Below are positions 8,599 to 16,661 of a stretch of DNA of 64,000 nt, piece after piece (within the stretch, counting starts at the first letter, position 1; each line of letters starts with the position of its first letter). Location of the stretch: assembly GCF_019968905.1 (NCBI RefSeq), contig NZ_CP079946.1, positions 1,674,001-1,738,000 on the forward strand. Reading direction: 5' to 3'. The notes below the pieces were generated by a model, which ran no database searches, was not told the DNA's origin, and was given only the letters and a program-made list of their open reading frames with translations. The position numbers were made by a program, and so were the translations under genes. The stretch is from Corallococcus sp. EGB (lineage in GTDB: Bacteria > Myxococcota > Myxococcia > Myxococcales > Myxococcaceae).

Positions 8599-10401
8599 CT
8601 AGGCGGCGTCCGCTTCGCCCATGCCCGCGCGGAACAGCCGCTGGTACGGAGCACAGCGCGCGAGCAGCTCCGCGTGCGGCCCCTGACCCACCAACTGGCC
8701 TCCCGCGAGCATCCACACCTCGTCCGCCAGGGGCGCGTTGGCCAGCCGGTGCGTGATGAACAGCACCGTCTGCCCGCGCTCCCGGGCCCGAGCGAGCAGC
8801 GCGCGCACGATGGCGGACTCCGTCTCCACGTCGAGCTGCGAGGTGGCTTCATCCAACAGCAACACCGGCGCGTCGCGGAGCACCGCGCGGGCCAGCGCCA
8901 GCCGCTGCCGCTGTCCGCCGGAGAGGCTCGCGCCCGCCTCGGCCACGGGCGTGTCGTAGCCTTGCGGCAGCGCGGCAATCACGGGCTCCAACACACACAG
9001 CCGCACCGCCTGGAGCAGGTCCTCTTCGCTCACGGCAGGGAGCCCCAGGGTGAGGTTGTCGCGCACGGTGCCGTGGTACAGCTCCACGTCCTGCCACACC
9101 ACCGCGAGCTGCCGGCGCAGGTCGGACAGCTCCAGCGTGCTCGCGTCCTGCCCGTCGTACAGCACGCGTCCCCGGCCCGGCGCCTCCAGCCGCGTCAGCA
9201 GCCGCGCGAGCGTCGTCTTCCCGGAGCCGCTGGAGCCGACGATGGTCACCACCGTGCCGGGCCGGATGCGCGCGCTCACCTCGCGCAGCACGTCCTGGCC
9301 GGGCAGGTAGCCGAAGGACACGTCCTCCAGCTCCACTCCGCCGGAGAGCCGCCGCGTCGGAGGGGCCGGCGGCGTCAGCGAACGGGACGGATCCTGCTCC
9401 GGCGTCTCGTGCAGGTACTCGAAGAAGCGGCGCAGGTGGACGCCGCGCTGCTGAAGGCCGGTGACGAAGGCGATGGCCTCGATGACCGGCCCGCGCAGGT
9501 ATGCGGCATACGCCACGAACGCCACGAAGCCGCCCAGCGTCAGCTTGCCCTGGAGGATGAGCCCCCAGCCCAGCCAGGTGAAGAGCGCCGTCTGCGCCGC
9601 CTCCACCGAACGCTCGAACAGCCGCAGCACCCCTTCCACCCCATGGGCCTTCAGGTGCGCCCGAAGCACGGACCGCATCAGCCCCGCCGCGCGCTGGTAC
9701 ACGAACGGCTCCAGCGCCAGCACCTTCGTCGTGCGGCTCTGCCGCAGCGTCTCCACCTGGAGCGCCTGGAGCGCGCCGTGCACGCCCATCACCTCCTGCC
9801 ACGCGAGCCCCATGGCGCGGCCGATGCCGAGCGGCACCGACACCACGATGGGCAGCGTGGCCACGGCCGCCAGCGCCAGCTGCCAGTGCAGCGACGCGAG
9901 GGTGAACGGGATGACGACCAGGAAGGTGAGCTGTGAGAAGACGAGCCGGATGAACCCCAGCACCAGCGCCATGCCCGCCTTCGCATCATCGAAGCGGCTG
10001 GTGAGCTCCCCCACCTGGCGCCGGGAGAAGAAGCGGTCCGGCAGGTGCTGCAGGTGGTTGAAGAGGTACAGCGCGGCGGAGCTCTCCAGCTTCACCGTGA
10101 GGTAGGAGGAGTAGTAGCCGAACAGCGACTCCGCGAGCGCCGCCGCCACCGACGCGGCGAGGATGCTCAGCACCAGCACGTGCAACAGCCCCAGGTCCCG
10201 CGGAGACGACACGTGGTCGAACAACAGCCGCGTGAGGAAGGGCGGGATGAGCAGCAGCCCGGTGATGACCGGCCCCAGGAGCGCGCTCCTCGCGAGCGCG
10301 CCCCACGCCGGACGTAACAGCCGCAGCAGCGCGACGAGGTAGCGCGCTGACTGCCGCAGCCCGGGGGGCCCTTCCGCCTGCATCGCGCAGTCCGCTTCCA
10401 T
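8599..10401 (-). CDS. ABC exporter, fused membrane and ATPase domains
   Basis: 600 residues. An N-terminal six-helix ABC membrane domain (residues ~35-340) is followed by a C-terminal nucleotide-binding domain. The latter has Walker A 'GSSGSGKTTLARLL', signature 'LSGGQRQRLALARAV', Walker B 'VLLLDEATSQLD' and the H-loop 'FITHRLAN', so the ATPase should be active as a homodimer. There is no N-terminal C39 peptidase, so any leader removal must be done by another enzyme, fitting the mini subtilisin downstream. The ATG at 10401 shares one base with the stop of the upstream GH57-DUF1611 gene (TGATG), implying coupled translation. The context suggests export of the modified product of the two small peptides. 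Confidence 0.88.
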   Translation of the reverse strand: MEADCAMQAEGPPGLRQSARYLVALLRLLRPAWGALARSALLGPVITGLLLIPPFLTRLLFDHVSSPRDLGLLHVLVLSILAASVAAALAESLFGYYSSYLTVKLESSAALYLFNHLQHLPDRFFSRRQVGELTSRFDDAKAGMALVLGFIRLVFSQLTFLVVIPFTLASLHWQLALAAVATLPIVVSVPLGIGRAMGLAWQEVMGVHGALQALQVETLRQSRTTKVLALEPFVYQRAAGLMRSVLRAHLKAHGVEGVLRLFERSVEAAQTALFTWLGWGLILQGKLTLGGFVAFVAYAAYLRGPVIEAIAFVTGLQQRGVHLRRFFEYLHETPEQDPSRSLTPPAPPTRRLSGGVELEDVSFGYLPGQDVLREVSARIRPGTVVTIVGSSGSGKTTLARLLTRLEAPGRGRVLYDGQDASTLELSDLRRQLAVVWQDVELYHGTVRDNLTLGLPAVSEEDLLQAVRLCVLEPVIAALPQGYDTPVAEAGASLSGGQRQRLALARAVLRDAPVLLLDEATSQLDVETESAIVRALLARARERGQTVLFITHRLANAPLADEVWMLAGGQLVGQGPHAELLARCAPYQRLFRAGMGEADAA

Positions 10402-13385
10402 CACAGGTGCGTGAGCACGCTCCGAGCCAGCGCGTCCGCTTCCTCGGGGATGGCGTGGACGCGCAGGCCCGTGTGCTGCTCCAGCTTCCGCCGCGCACCT
10501 TCCAACACCTCGTCCCGGACGCCCAGGAACCACGTCTCCGTCCACCGGCTGCCCAAGAGCTTGCGCCCGCCCATCATCGCCAGGCCCACCACCGTGCAGG
10601 GCACGTGGTGCTCACGGGCGAGCAGCTCCAGGTACTCGCGCGTCGCGACCACGTCCTCCGGCCTGGTGTCCACCGACACGGTCAGCACCACCAGGCGCGG
10701 CAGGAACGTCTCGTAGATGTGCGTGGAGGCGTTGGCCCGGCGGTCCTGCCCCTGCGGCACATAGAGGAGGCCGTTCTGCCCGCCGGTGATGACCAGGTCG
10801 CAGTCCTTCGCCAGGTCCGCCATGAGCCGCCGCTCGAACGCCAGCCGCTGCGGCCCTTCCACGCGCAGCACGCGCGAGTAGCCCGTATCCGAGCCCAGCA
10901 GGATGCCCGTGGGCTCCGTGGCGTGGTGACGCACGCGCACGTGCTTCGCCAGCGCCTCTCGCAGGTAGACCTGCGTGGTGAACTTGCCCTGCACCGTGTC
11001 CGTGCCGAAGACGCCCAGCAGGTTGCGCGGCCCATAGTCCTCCGGGCCCGGCTTCGCGAGCGCGTCCTGCTCCGGCACGGCCACGCGGAAGAAGAGGTCG
11101 GGGTCCGGCTCCAGCCCGTCGAAGAGGTCGTAGTAGAGGATGTCGTCGTACAGCGACACCACCGGCAGCCGCCTGCGCGTGGCCACCTCCAGCAGCGCGC
11201 GGACGTGCGGCACCTCCGTCTCGAAGTTGAGCGAGCAGGTGAACACCACCGCGTCGAAGGCGTGGCGCGCGATGTCCGCCGGATCATTCACCACGGGCAC
11301 CGACAGCGCCCCGGCCTGGATGTACGTGCCCGCGTCGCTGAGCGTCACCGTGTCGTCGAACACGACCGTCGCAGGCGCCGGGCTGCGGTCGCGGAAGCGC
11401 AGGAGCGCGTAGCCCTCCTTGTTGTACTTGAAGACCGCGGTCCGCTTGCCCTGGAGCACCTCCATCACGTGCGCGCGCGTGTACATGTGGCGGCTGCGCA
11501 GCGTGGGGTTCTGCTTGAGGGGCAGGTGCTGATCGCCCTCCCAGATTTCACCCAGCTTCCGGTAGAGCACCTCCGGGTCGTACTTGGGATAGGTGCGGGT
11601 GTCCGGCGCGATGAGCAGCGGCACGCCGTAGTCCGGCATCTGGAAGATGTGTTCGCGCTCGGAGCCCTCCACGCGCAACGTGTAGCGGCCCTGCGGGTGC
11701 AGGAGGAAGTACTGGAACGCGACGCGCAGGCCCGCGACCTCCAGCACCTCCGCGTCGAGCGTGAGCTCCCGGCGCGCCTCGGTGTTCCGCCCCTCCAGGG
11801 ACAGCCGGCGCAGGAGGAACGGCGGCTGCTCCTGCCCGCCGGCCTTGCTCACGTGGATGAGCACGCACTTGAAGGGGTCCACCGGGAAGGACGTGAGCAG
11901 CTCCGGCGAGAAGTCCTTCAACCGCGACACGACGTCCGCGTAACGCGCGAGGAACAGCGAGCGCGCCCGGTCCCGCTGCGTTGGATCCGGAATCATGAAC
12001 AGCAGGTCGCTGCCGCTGAAGACCTCGAAGCGGCGCCACGTCTCGCGCGTCTCCGCGTCCACCGGCTCCGGCAGCTGCGCCTCCACCAGCTTGATGAGCG
12101 CGTACATCCACGCGTTGCCCGGCGTCAGCCAGTGCTCGCTGTAGAAGTCGCGCCCCCACGTCGAATAGTAGAGCCGGGGCAGCGTCGGCGGCTCCGGCGG
12201 CGGCGCGGCGGCCTGGATTTCAACGGGCGCGGCGGGCTGCATGACGCCGTCCAGCCACTCGATGCCCTCGTGCCACCAGTGCCCGAACAGCTCCGTGTCG
12301 AACGCGAGCACGAACGTCTGCCCGTCCTGGACGAGCGAGCGGCGCGAGTCGAGCAGCTCCCAGAACTCGCGCACGTGCCGGGTCACCTGGGCGCGGGCGG
12401 CGTCCACGTCGTAGAGCGCCTTCTGTCCCAGGTCGACCTTCTGGCCCGTCACCGCCTGGTACTTGAGGCCCGTCCACACCTGCCCCCGCTTGTTCGCGGG
12501 CACGGGCACGCCCAGCTCCTCGAAGTACTCGGGCCGCAGGTCGAAGCCCACATCGCGGAAGAACTCGCGGTACACCGGGTGCGCGGGGAACGTGGACTCG
12601 GGCGACTTCCACAGGTACAGCCCGATGCGGTAGTCGTGGACCATCACCTCCAGGTCCTCGTGGCGGAAGACGCCGCTGGGGTCCTGGGGCTGTGATGCGC
12701 CAATGCCCGTCAGGCTGAGCGCGGTGCGGCGGATGCCATGGCGCGTGAGCACGCGCTCCACCCCCGGCTGGAAGGCGCACTCGGGCAGCCAGAGGCCGTC
12801 CGGCTCGCGGCCGAAGATGTCCTGGAAGGACTCCACGCCCCGCGCCACCAGCCGGTCCGCGATGGCGGGCTGGAAGAAGGGCAGGAAGTTGTGCTGCGGC
12901 GTGGAGGTCCACAGCTGCACGTTGGACGGGCGCGAGCGCCCCAGCGTGGCGAACACGTCGCGCAGGCTGTGCTGGCGCAGGAACGCGAGGCTGTCCTCCA
13001 CGCGCCGCAGGTACATGCCCGCGGTGCGGTGGACCCGGGAGAGCGCCTCGTCCGACAGGGATTGGGGATACTTCTCGTAGCGGTTGTAGAGCTCCAGCCG
13101 CGACGTGCGCTCCAGCTCGCGCGTGGCGATGCGCTTCAGCAGCTGGAGGTAGCCGGTGTAGCGCTCCTCGCAGGCGACGAGCTGCTCCACGAGGCACGGG
13201 GTGAAGGACATCACCAGCGTGCCGGCGAAGCGCTGGGCATCCCAGCGCTCCAACATCCGGAACAGCGGGATGTACGTCTCCGTCAGCGCTTCGAAGAGCC
13301 AGTTCTCCGGCTCATCGAAGAGGGGCCCCTCGCCCAACACCTGCGGCATGTGGGTGTTGAGGATCAGGGTGAGGCGCGTGTTCAT
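10401..13385 (-). CDS. GH57/DUF1957-like glucanotransferase fused to a DUF1611 P-loop domain
   Basis: 994 residues with two recognisable halves. Residues ~1-500 match the GH57 branching-enzyme/DUF1957 fold: start 'LTLILNTHMPQV', then 'EALTETYIPLF', the putative nucleophile E202 in 'LWLPECAF', and the acid/base D363 in 'AFDTELFGHWW', followed by the helical tail. Both catalytic acids are present. Residues ~600-994 match DUF1611 (DgcN-like): a Rossmann-type part, then the P-loop 'GTDTVQGKFTT' (G794-T804) and a C-terminal alpha/beta domain. DgcN has been described as acetylating D-glutamate; otherwise the family is poorly known. I know of no standard protein with this fusion. It lies between the small peptides and the exporter, so it is the prime candidate for the modifying enzyme of the cassette. 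Confidence 0.75.
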   Translation of the reverse strand: MNTRLTLILNTHMPQVLGEGPLFDEPENWLFEALTETYIPLFRMLERWDAQRFAGTLVMSFTPCLVEQLVACEERYTGYLQLLKRIATRELERTSRLELYNRYEKYPQSLSDEALSRVHRTAGMYLRRVEDSLAFLRQHSLRDVFATLGRSRPSNVQLWTSTPQHNFLPFFQPAIADRLVARGVESFQDIFGREPDGLWLPECAFQPGVERVLTRHGIRRTALSLTGIGASQPQDPSGVFRHEDLEVMVHDYRIGLYLWKSPESTFPAHPVYREFFRDVGFDLRPEYFEELGVPVPANKRGQVWTGLKYQAVTGQKVDLGQKALYDVDAARAQVTRHVREFWELLDSRRSLVQDGQTFVLAFDTELFGHWWHEGIEWLDGVMQPAAPVEIQAAAPPPEPPTLPRLYYSTWGRDFYSEHWLTPGNAWMYALIKLVEAQLPEPVDAETRETWRRFEVFSGSDLLFMIPDPTQRDRARSLFLARYADVVSRLKDFSPELLTSFPVDPFKCVLIHVSKAGGQEQPPFLLRRLSLEGRNTEARRELTLDAEVLEVAGLRVAFQYFLLHPQGRYTLRVEGSEREHIFQMPDYGVPLLIAPDTRTYPKYDPEVLYRKLGEIWEGDQHLPLKQNPTLRSRHMYTRAHVMEVLQGKRTAVFKYNKEGYALLRFRDRSPAPATVVFDDTVTLSDAGTYIQAGALSVPVVNDPADIARHAFDAVVFTCSLNFETEVPHVRALLEVATRRRLPVVSLYDDILYYDLFDGLEPDPDLFFRVAVPEQDALAKPGPEDYGPRNLLGVFGTDTVQGKFTTQVYLREALAKHVRVRHHATEPTGILLGSDTGYSRVLRVEGPQRLAFERRLMADLAKDCDLVITGGQNGLLYVPQGQDRRANASTHIYETFLPRLVVLTVSVDTRPEDVVATREYLELLAREHHVPCTVVGLAMMGGRKLLGSRWTETWFLGVRDEVLEGARRKLEQHTGLRVHAIPEEADALARSVLTHL

Positions 13386-13435
13386 GAGGGGACCGCGACA
13401 CGGAGGGGGACGGGGAAGCACTGCGAACCGCGAGG

Positions 13436-13654
13436 CTAGGCGCCGCCGCCGCAGTCCTCGGTGGGGGACGTCGCGCCGTCCTCGGAACACAGCCGGTGGG
13501 CTGAGTTGAAGAGGTCCTGCCAGACCGTTCCCGGCCCCGAGGCGACGAGCGAATAGGTGGTGCTGGAGAAGTTCGACGTGGCGAAGCCCTGGACGTCCGG
13601 GCCTCCGTGGACCTGCTCCAACAGCTCCGAGACATCCTTGCGCGTGAAACGCAT
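13436..13654 (-). CDS. Putative RiPP precursor peptide A (72 aa)
   Basis: Starts MRFTRKDVSELLEQV with an excellent ribosome site (GGAGG, six bases before the ATG). It aligns along its whole length with the neighbouring 73-aa peptide B: both have 'MR(F/Y)TRK', 'SELL', 'V.G.PDV.GF', 'Q D', 'HR.C.(E)DG'. The N-terminal ~25 residues look like a charged helical leader. The C-terminal half is Ser/Thr/Gly-rich and holds only two cysteines, C56 and C68 (HRLC ... TEDCGGGA), a plausible substrate region for a modifying enzyme or a disulfide. It lies 50 bases upstream of the GH57-DUF1611 gene. A small secreted structural protein is the alternative; the shared leader-plus-Cys-tail pattern favours a precursor. 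Confidence 0.7.
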   Translation of the reverse strand: MRFTRKDVSELLEQVHGGPDVQGFATSNFSSTTYSLVASGPGTVWQDLFNSAHRLCSEDGATSPTEDCGGGA

Positions 13655-13708
13655 CGGGGACCTCCGTGTTGCGGGGGGAACGGCAGGGGAGAGGCGCGGG
13701 TCTTGGGG

Positions 13709-13930
13709 CTAGTAGCAGCCAATCTGGGCCGCGTCCTCGAACACGGTCTGCCCGCCGTCCTCGCACATGCGGTGGTTCGGGTTGTAGACGTCCTGGAGGA
13801 TGTTGCCGCCCGCGGATGGGGTGATGTTGTACAGGGTGCCGCCAATCGTGGACGTCCAGAATCCCGTCACGTCGGGGGTGCCCTGCACGGTGTCGAGCAG
13901 CTCGGAGATGTTCTTGCGCGTGTACCGCAT
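13709..13930 (-). CDS. Putative RiPP precursor peptide B (73 aa)
   Basis: The ATG at 13930 (MRYTRKNISELLDTV) is preceded by GGAG at an eight-base spacing. An upstream in-frame start at 14002 would add a Pro-rich stretch absent from peptide A, so it is rejected. The N-terminal 25 residues closely match peptide A. The tail is Gly/Thr/Asn-rich and ends 'AQIGCY', with two cysteines (C55 and C72). As first gene of the operon it should be the most highly expressed. A 9-bp inverted repeat lies about 100 bases upstream. The paralogous pair probably arose by tandem duplication. No homologue outside this window is recognised from memory. Confidence 0.7.
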   Translation of the reverse strand: MRYTRKNISELLDTVQGTPDVTGFWTSTIGGTLYNITPSAGGNILQDVYNPNHRMCEDGGQTVFEDAAQIGCY

Positions 13931-14031
13931 GGTGGGGACTCCAGGGGATGAGGGGAGATCAGCGGGGCCCCGAATCCTAGGAAGGGACGGAGAAGCGAGC
14001 AAGCCGTGGAGTCCTTGGTGTCTGTAACTGT

Positions 14032-14054
14032 CAGGAAATGCGCGTCATTTCCTG
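14032..14054. promoter_or_regulatory. Perfect 9-bp inverted repeat upstream of the peptide operon
   Basis: The arms CAGGAAATG and CATTTCCTG are exact reverse complements separated by CGCGT. The site is about 100 bases upstream of the first peptide start, in an unusually A/T-rich patch for this genome. It could be an operator for a dimeric regulator, or part of the leader if transcription starts upstream of it. No convincing -35/-10 pair was found next to it. Confidence 0.45.
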
Positions 14055-14099
14055 TTTCACAGGTGTCACAGGACCCCTCTCCGGGAAGGCGGAGGCGCA

Positions 14100-14139
14100 C
14101 GCCGTGGCGATGAGCCGGGGGCGGATCATCGCCACGGCG
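14100..14139 (-). terminator. Terminator-like hairpin after the ELWxxDGT lipoprotein gene
   Basis: Perfect 14-bp arms (CGCCGTGGCGATGA and TCATCGCCACGGCG) with a 12-base loop, ten bases past the stop at 14150. There is no T-run, which is common in high-GC genomes. It separates this gene from the peptide operon promoter region. Confidence 0.65.
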
Positions 14140-14149
14140 TCGGCCCTGC

Positions 14150-15649
14150 CTACTCCCGCGCTTCGGTCAGCCCGGGCGGGCAGCTGAAGGTGGCCGGCAC
14201 GGACCACAGCTGGCCGTCACCCGTGGCGGCGATGCCGGTGAAGAAGATGCGATTGCCCACGCGGATGAACGAGTTGGGAGAGGAGACGTCCGCCAACCGC
14301 CCCTGCGTCGCCGTGGAGCCCCGGGTGAAATAGGGGAAGGTGGGGCCAATCGGCTGGGACGTGCCGCCGAAAAGGACCTGGCCCGAGCCTGTGGCGAACA
14401 GGGGATAGTAGTACCCGTACTCCACATAGGGATTGTCGAAGAGCTGGCGGGTCCCCGCGGCCGTTCCATTCGTCGCCCACAGCGAGACATCCGCGGGCAC
14501 GGGGTCGTCATTGACGATGTCCACCTCGAAGTAGAGGTCACCGCCAGAGACCACGGCCGTCCGCACGGCGGGATACGCGCGTTCGTCGGAGGCATAGGGG
14601 TTGGGCAGGGTGGTGATTCCCGTCTTGCCACCGCCGCTCAGCGAGAGCCGGTCGATGCGCAGCCGCCGCGTCGCCGGGCTGTCCAAGGACGCCAGATAGA
14701 CATGGCTGCCCAGCGTCCCGAGCAGGCTCACCCGCTTGCCGAAGGAATCCAGGCGAAGGGTCCCCGCGGCGGTGCCATTGGTCTTCCACACCTCGTAGTT
14801 GGGGCCGTCCTCCAGGATGAACACCGGCTGCTCACCCGGGCGGCTCACCTCCGTGAGGTAGGTGAGTCCCGCATCCAACCGCTTGACGGAGGTGGTCCCG
14901 GCCAGCGTGCCGTCGGTGCGCCACAGCGTGGTGCCCGTGTCCTCGGAGAAGAAGAAGAGCAACGCGTTGTCGACCTTCATGGTGTAGTTGCCCAGGCCGG
15001 TCATCCCATTGAAGGTGCGCACCCGAAGCGTACCGGCGGCCGTCCCGTCGGACCGCCACAGCTCCGGCCCGGCCAGGCCTCCCGGGAGCGGCACCCAGCG
15101 GAAGAACACCAGGCGGCCATCGAGCTCCGTGGCGTTGGTCAGCACGGAGCCCTGCGCGCCGGGCGTGATGTCCTTGACCAGCCGCGTCCCTCCCGGCGTC
15201 CCGTCACTGCGCCACAGCTCCATGCCAGTGGTGTCGGTGCGCACCTGGAAGAAGAGCGTGTTGCCCACCGCGACGAGGTGCTGGGGCTGATAGACGCCGG
15301 GCGGCCCCGGAAACGACTTCACCTTGACGGTGCCCGCCGCCGTGCCGTCGCTGCGCCACAGGACCGAACCGGTCGAGTAGGTGGAGGTGACGAAGAAGAG
15401 CGTCCCCTGGACGTTCGTGAACTCCGTCATGACGTCCACCTGGCCCGCGGGCTGGAGGGTCGCCACCGGGGACGCCACCCCTGGGGGGCACGCCTGGGCG
15501 GTCACCTCGCGGGAGTCCTCCGCCACGGTGGCCACGGGGAGTGCCTCCGCTGGTGAAGGACCACCCGACAGCTCATCCTCCTGCAATCCCCCACAACCTA
15601 CCCCGGCCAGACCCAACCACAGCAAGGCGCTCCAATTCCTTACATGCAT
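14150..15649 (-). CDS. ELWxxDGT-repeat lipoprotein
   Basis: 499 residues. The start at 15649 (MHVRNWSALLWLGLAGVGCGG) follows a GGAG site and gives a lipoprotein signal with cysteine C19 or so in 'GVGC'. An upstream start would precede the signal by 57 unlikely residues. The mature part has about six copies of the myxobacterial ELWxxDGTxxGT repeat (for example VLWRSDGTAAGT, ELWRSDGTPGGT, TLWRTDGTLAGT, SLWATNGTAAGT), spaced 45-60 residues apart, consistent with a beta-propeller-like surface protein. Function in this family is not established. It is not part of the peptide operon, from which it is separated by a hairpin and about 150 bases. Confidence 0.8.
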   Translation of the reverse strand: MHVRNWSALLWLGLAGVGCGGLQEDELSGGPSPAEALPVATVAEDSREVTAQACPPGVASPVATLQPAGQVDVMTEFTNVQGTLFFVTSTYSTGSVLWRSDGTAAGTVKVKSFPGPPGVYQPQHLVAVGNTLFFQVRTDTTGMELWRSDGTPGGTRLVKDITPGAQGSVLTNATELDGRLVFFRWVPLPGGLAGPELWRSDGTAAGTLRVRTFNGMTGLGNYTMKVDNALLFFFSEDTGTTLWRTDGTLAGTTSVKRLDAGLTYLTEVSRPGEQPVFILEDGPNYEVWKTNGTAAGTLRLDSFGKRVSLLGTLGSHVYLASLDSPATRRLRIDRLSLSGGGKTGITTLPNPYASDERAYPAVRTAVVSGGDLYFEVDIVNDDPVPADVSLWATNGTAAGTRQLFDNPYVEYGYYYPLFATGSGQVLFGGTSQPIGPTFPYFTRGSTATQGRLADVSSPNSFIRVGNRIFFTGIAATGDGQLWSVPATFSCPPGLTEARE

Positions 15650-15838
15650 GGCATCTCCTCCCGGTCTGCTGCACTCGGAGAGTGGGGTGTGATGCTTTGT
15701 TTTCCAAGGGGCGCCGTGAAGGGAATGAGTTGTTCTTGGACGTTGAGTTGGCTGGTCCTGATGTCTCCATGCACCTGGGGGCTGTCCGGCGAGGTGGGTG
15801 GATGGCCATTCCTCGCGCATGGCCCCGCGCGGCCTGGC

Positions 15839-16612
15839 TCACGGCTGACGGCGAGGCAGTCCGATGAGGTAGGTGATGGTCATTCCATTGGCCCGGTGAA
15901 CGCCGCTGTGCCAGCGATAGCCATTGGCGTCGAGCCCCTCGGTCAACTCATCGAGGTCTTCCGGTGTGTAGGTCCGCAGCGACGACACCACGCCATCCCA
16001 GAGGATGAGCAGGGGGATGATGGGAATGAGGTAGGTGAACATCAGCCGCCACCAGCGCCGCGGGCGGATGAGCGGGGTGAAGCCCCAGACCAGGGGCACG
16101 ATGAGCAGGATTTGGAAGAGGACGTACAGCGCCGAGCGCTGCGTGAGCTCGAAGGCGGCGATGGGAACGCCTCGTGTGGCGGCGTCCGCGAGGAGGGCTT
16201 TCGCCTGCTTCGGACGGAAGTGGTGCAACGCCTCGAAGAGGGTGCGCAACCCTGTGAGCTCCTCCGGAACGCGCATGACATCGACCGGAGTGTCGCGGTA
16301 CCGAGCACCTTCGGGCAGCTCCGGCACCGGGGTGGGGTGGAGGTCGGTGAGCACCACCTCGGCCTCACCGTGCAGGCGGCGCAGCGCTGGGAGCAGGGTG
16401 CGCCAGGGGCCGCCCGTCCCCGAGCACAGGTCGATGATGCGGTCCGTGCCGGACATGCGCAGCAGCTCCGCCAGCTGGGGGGCCACGGTGTCGTAGGGGC
16501 GCGTCTTGTCGAGCACGACGTGCAGGTAGTCGGCCTCGCCCCGGCGCAACGGCGTGGGCAGCCACGACTGGTCGAGGAACTCGAAGAGGTGGAGTCTGGG
16601 GAGCAGGTTCAT
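15839..16612 (-). CDS. SAM-dependent methyltransferase with C-terminal membrane segment
   Basis: 257 residues. Motif I of class I methyltransferases is clear at residues ~58-68 (IIDLCSGTGGP), followed by a post-I acidic strand (VVLTDLHP). The core is short. After it come two hydrophobic stretches (residues ~160-205, LYVLFQILLIVPLVW and FTYLIPIIPLLIL) that suggest membrane attachment, then a C-terminal part ending 'MTITYLIGLP'. The substrate is unknown, perhaps a lipid or membrane metabolite. It stands alone, with about 190 bases upstream before the lipoprotein gene. Confidence 0.7.
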   Translation of the reverse strand: MNLLPRLHLFEFLDQSWLPTPLRRGEADYLHVVLDKTRPYDTVAPQLAELLRMSGTDRIIDLCSGTGGPWRTLLPALRRLHGEAEVVLTDLHPTPVPELPEGARYRDTPVDVMRVPEELTGLRTLFEALHHFRPKQAKALLADAATRGVPIAAFELTQRSALYVLFQILLIVPLVWGFTPLIRPRRWWRLMFTYLIPIIPLLILWDGVVSSLRTYTPEDLDELTEGLDANGYRWHSGVHRANGMTITYLIGLPRRQP

Positions 16613-16661
16613 CGCGAGGAGGATAGAGCCTCCTCGCGTCCGTCTTCCATCGCCTCGGACC

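Noticed and set aside
13709..14002. Longer start for peptide B
   Set aside because: Adds 24 Pro-rich residues absent from peptide A and lacks the better-spaced GGAG found before 13930.
14041..14150. CRISPR or tandem repeat
   Set aside because: Only single inverted repeats were seen; no repeated spacer pattern anywhere in the window.
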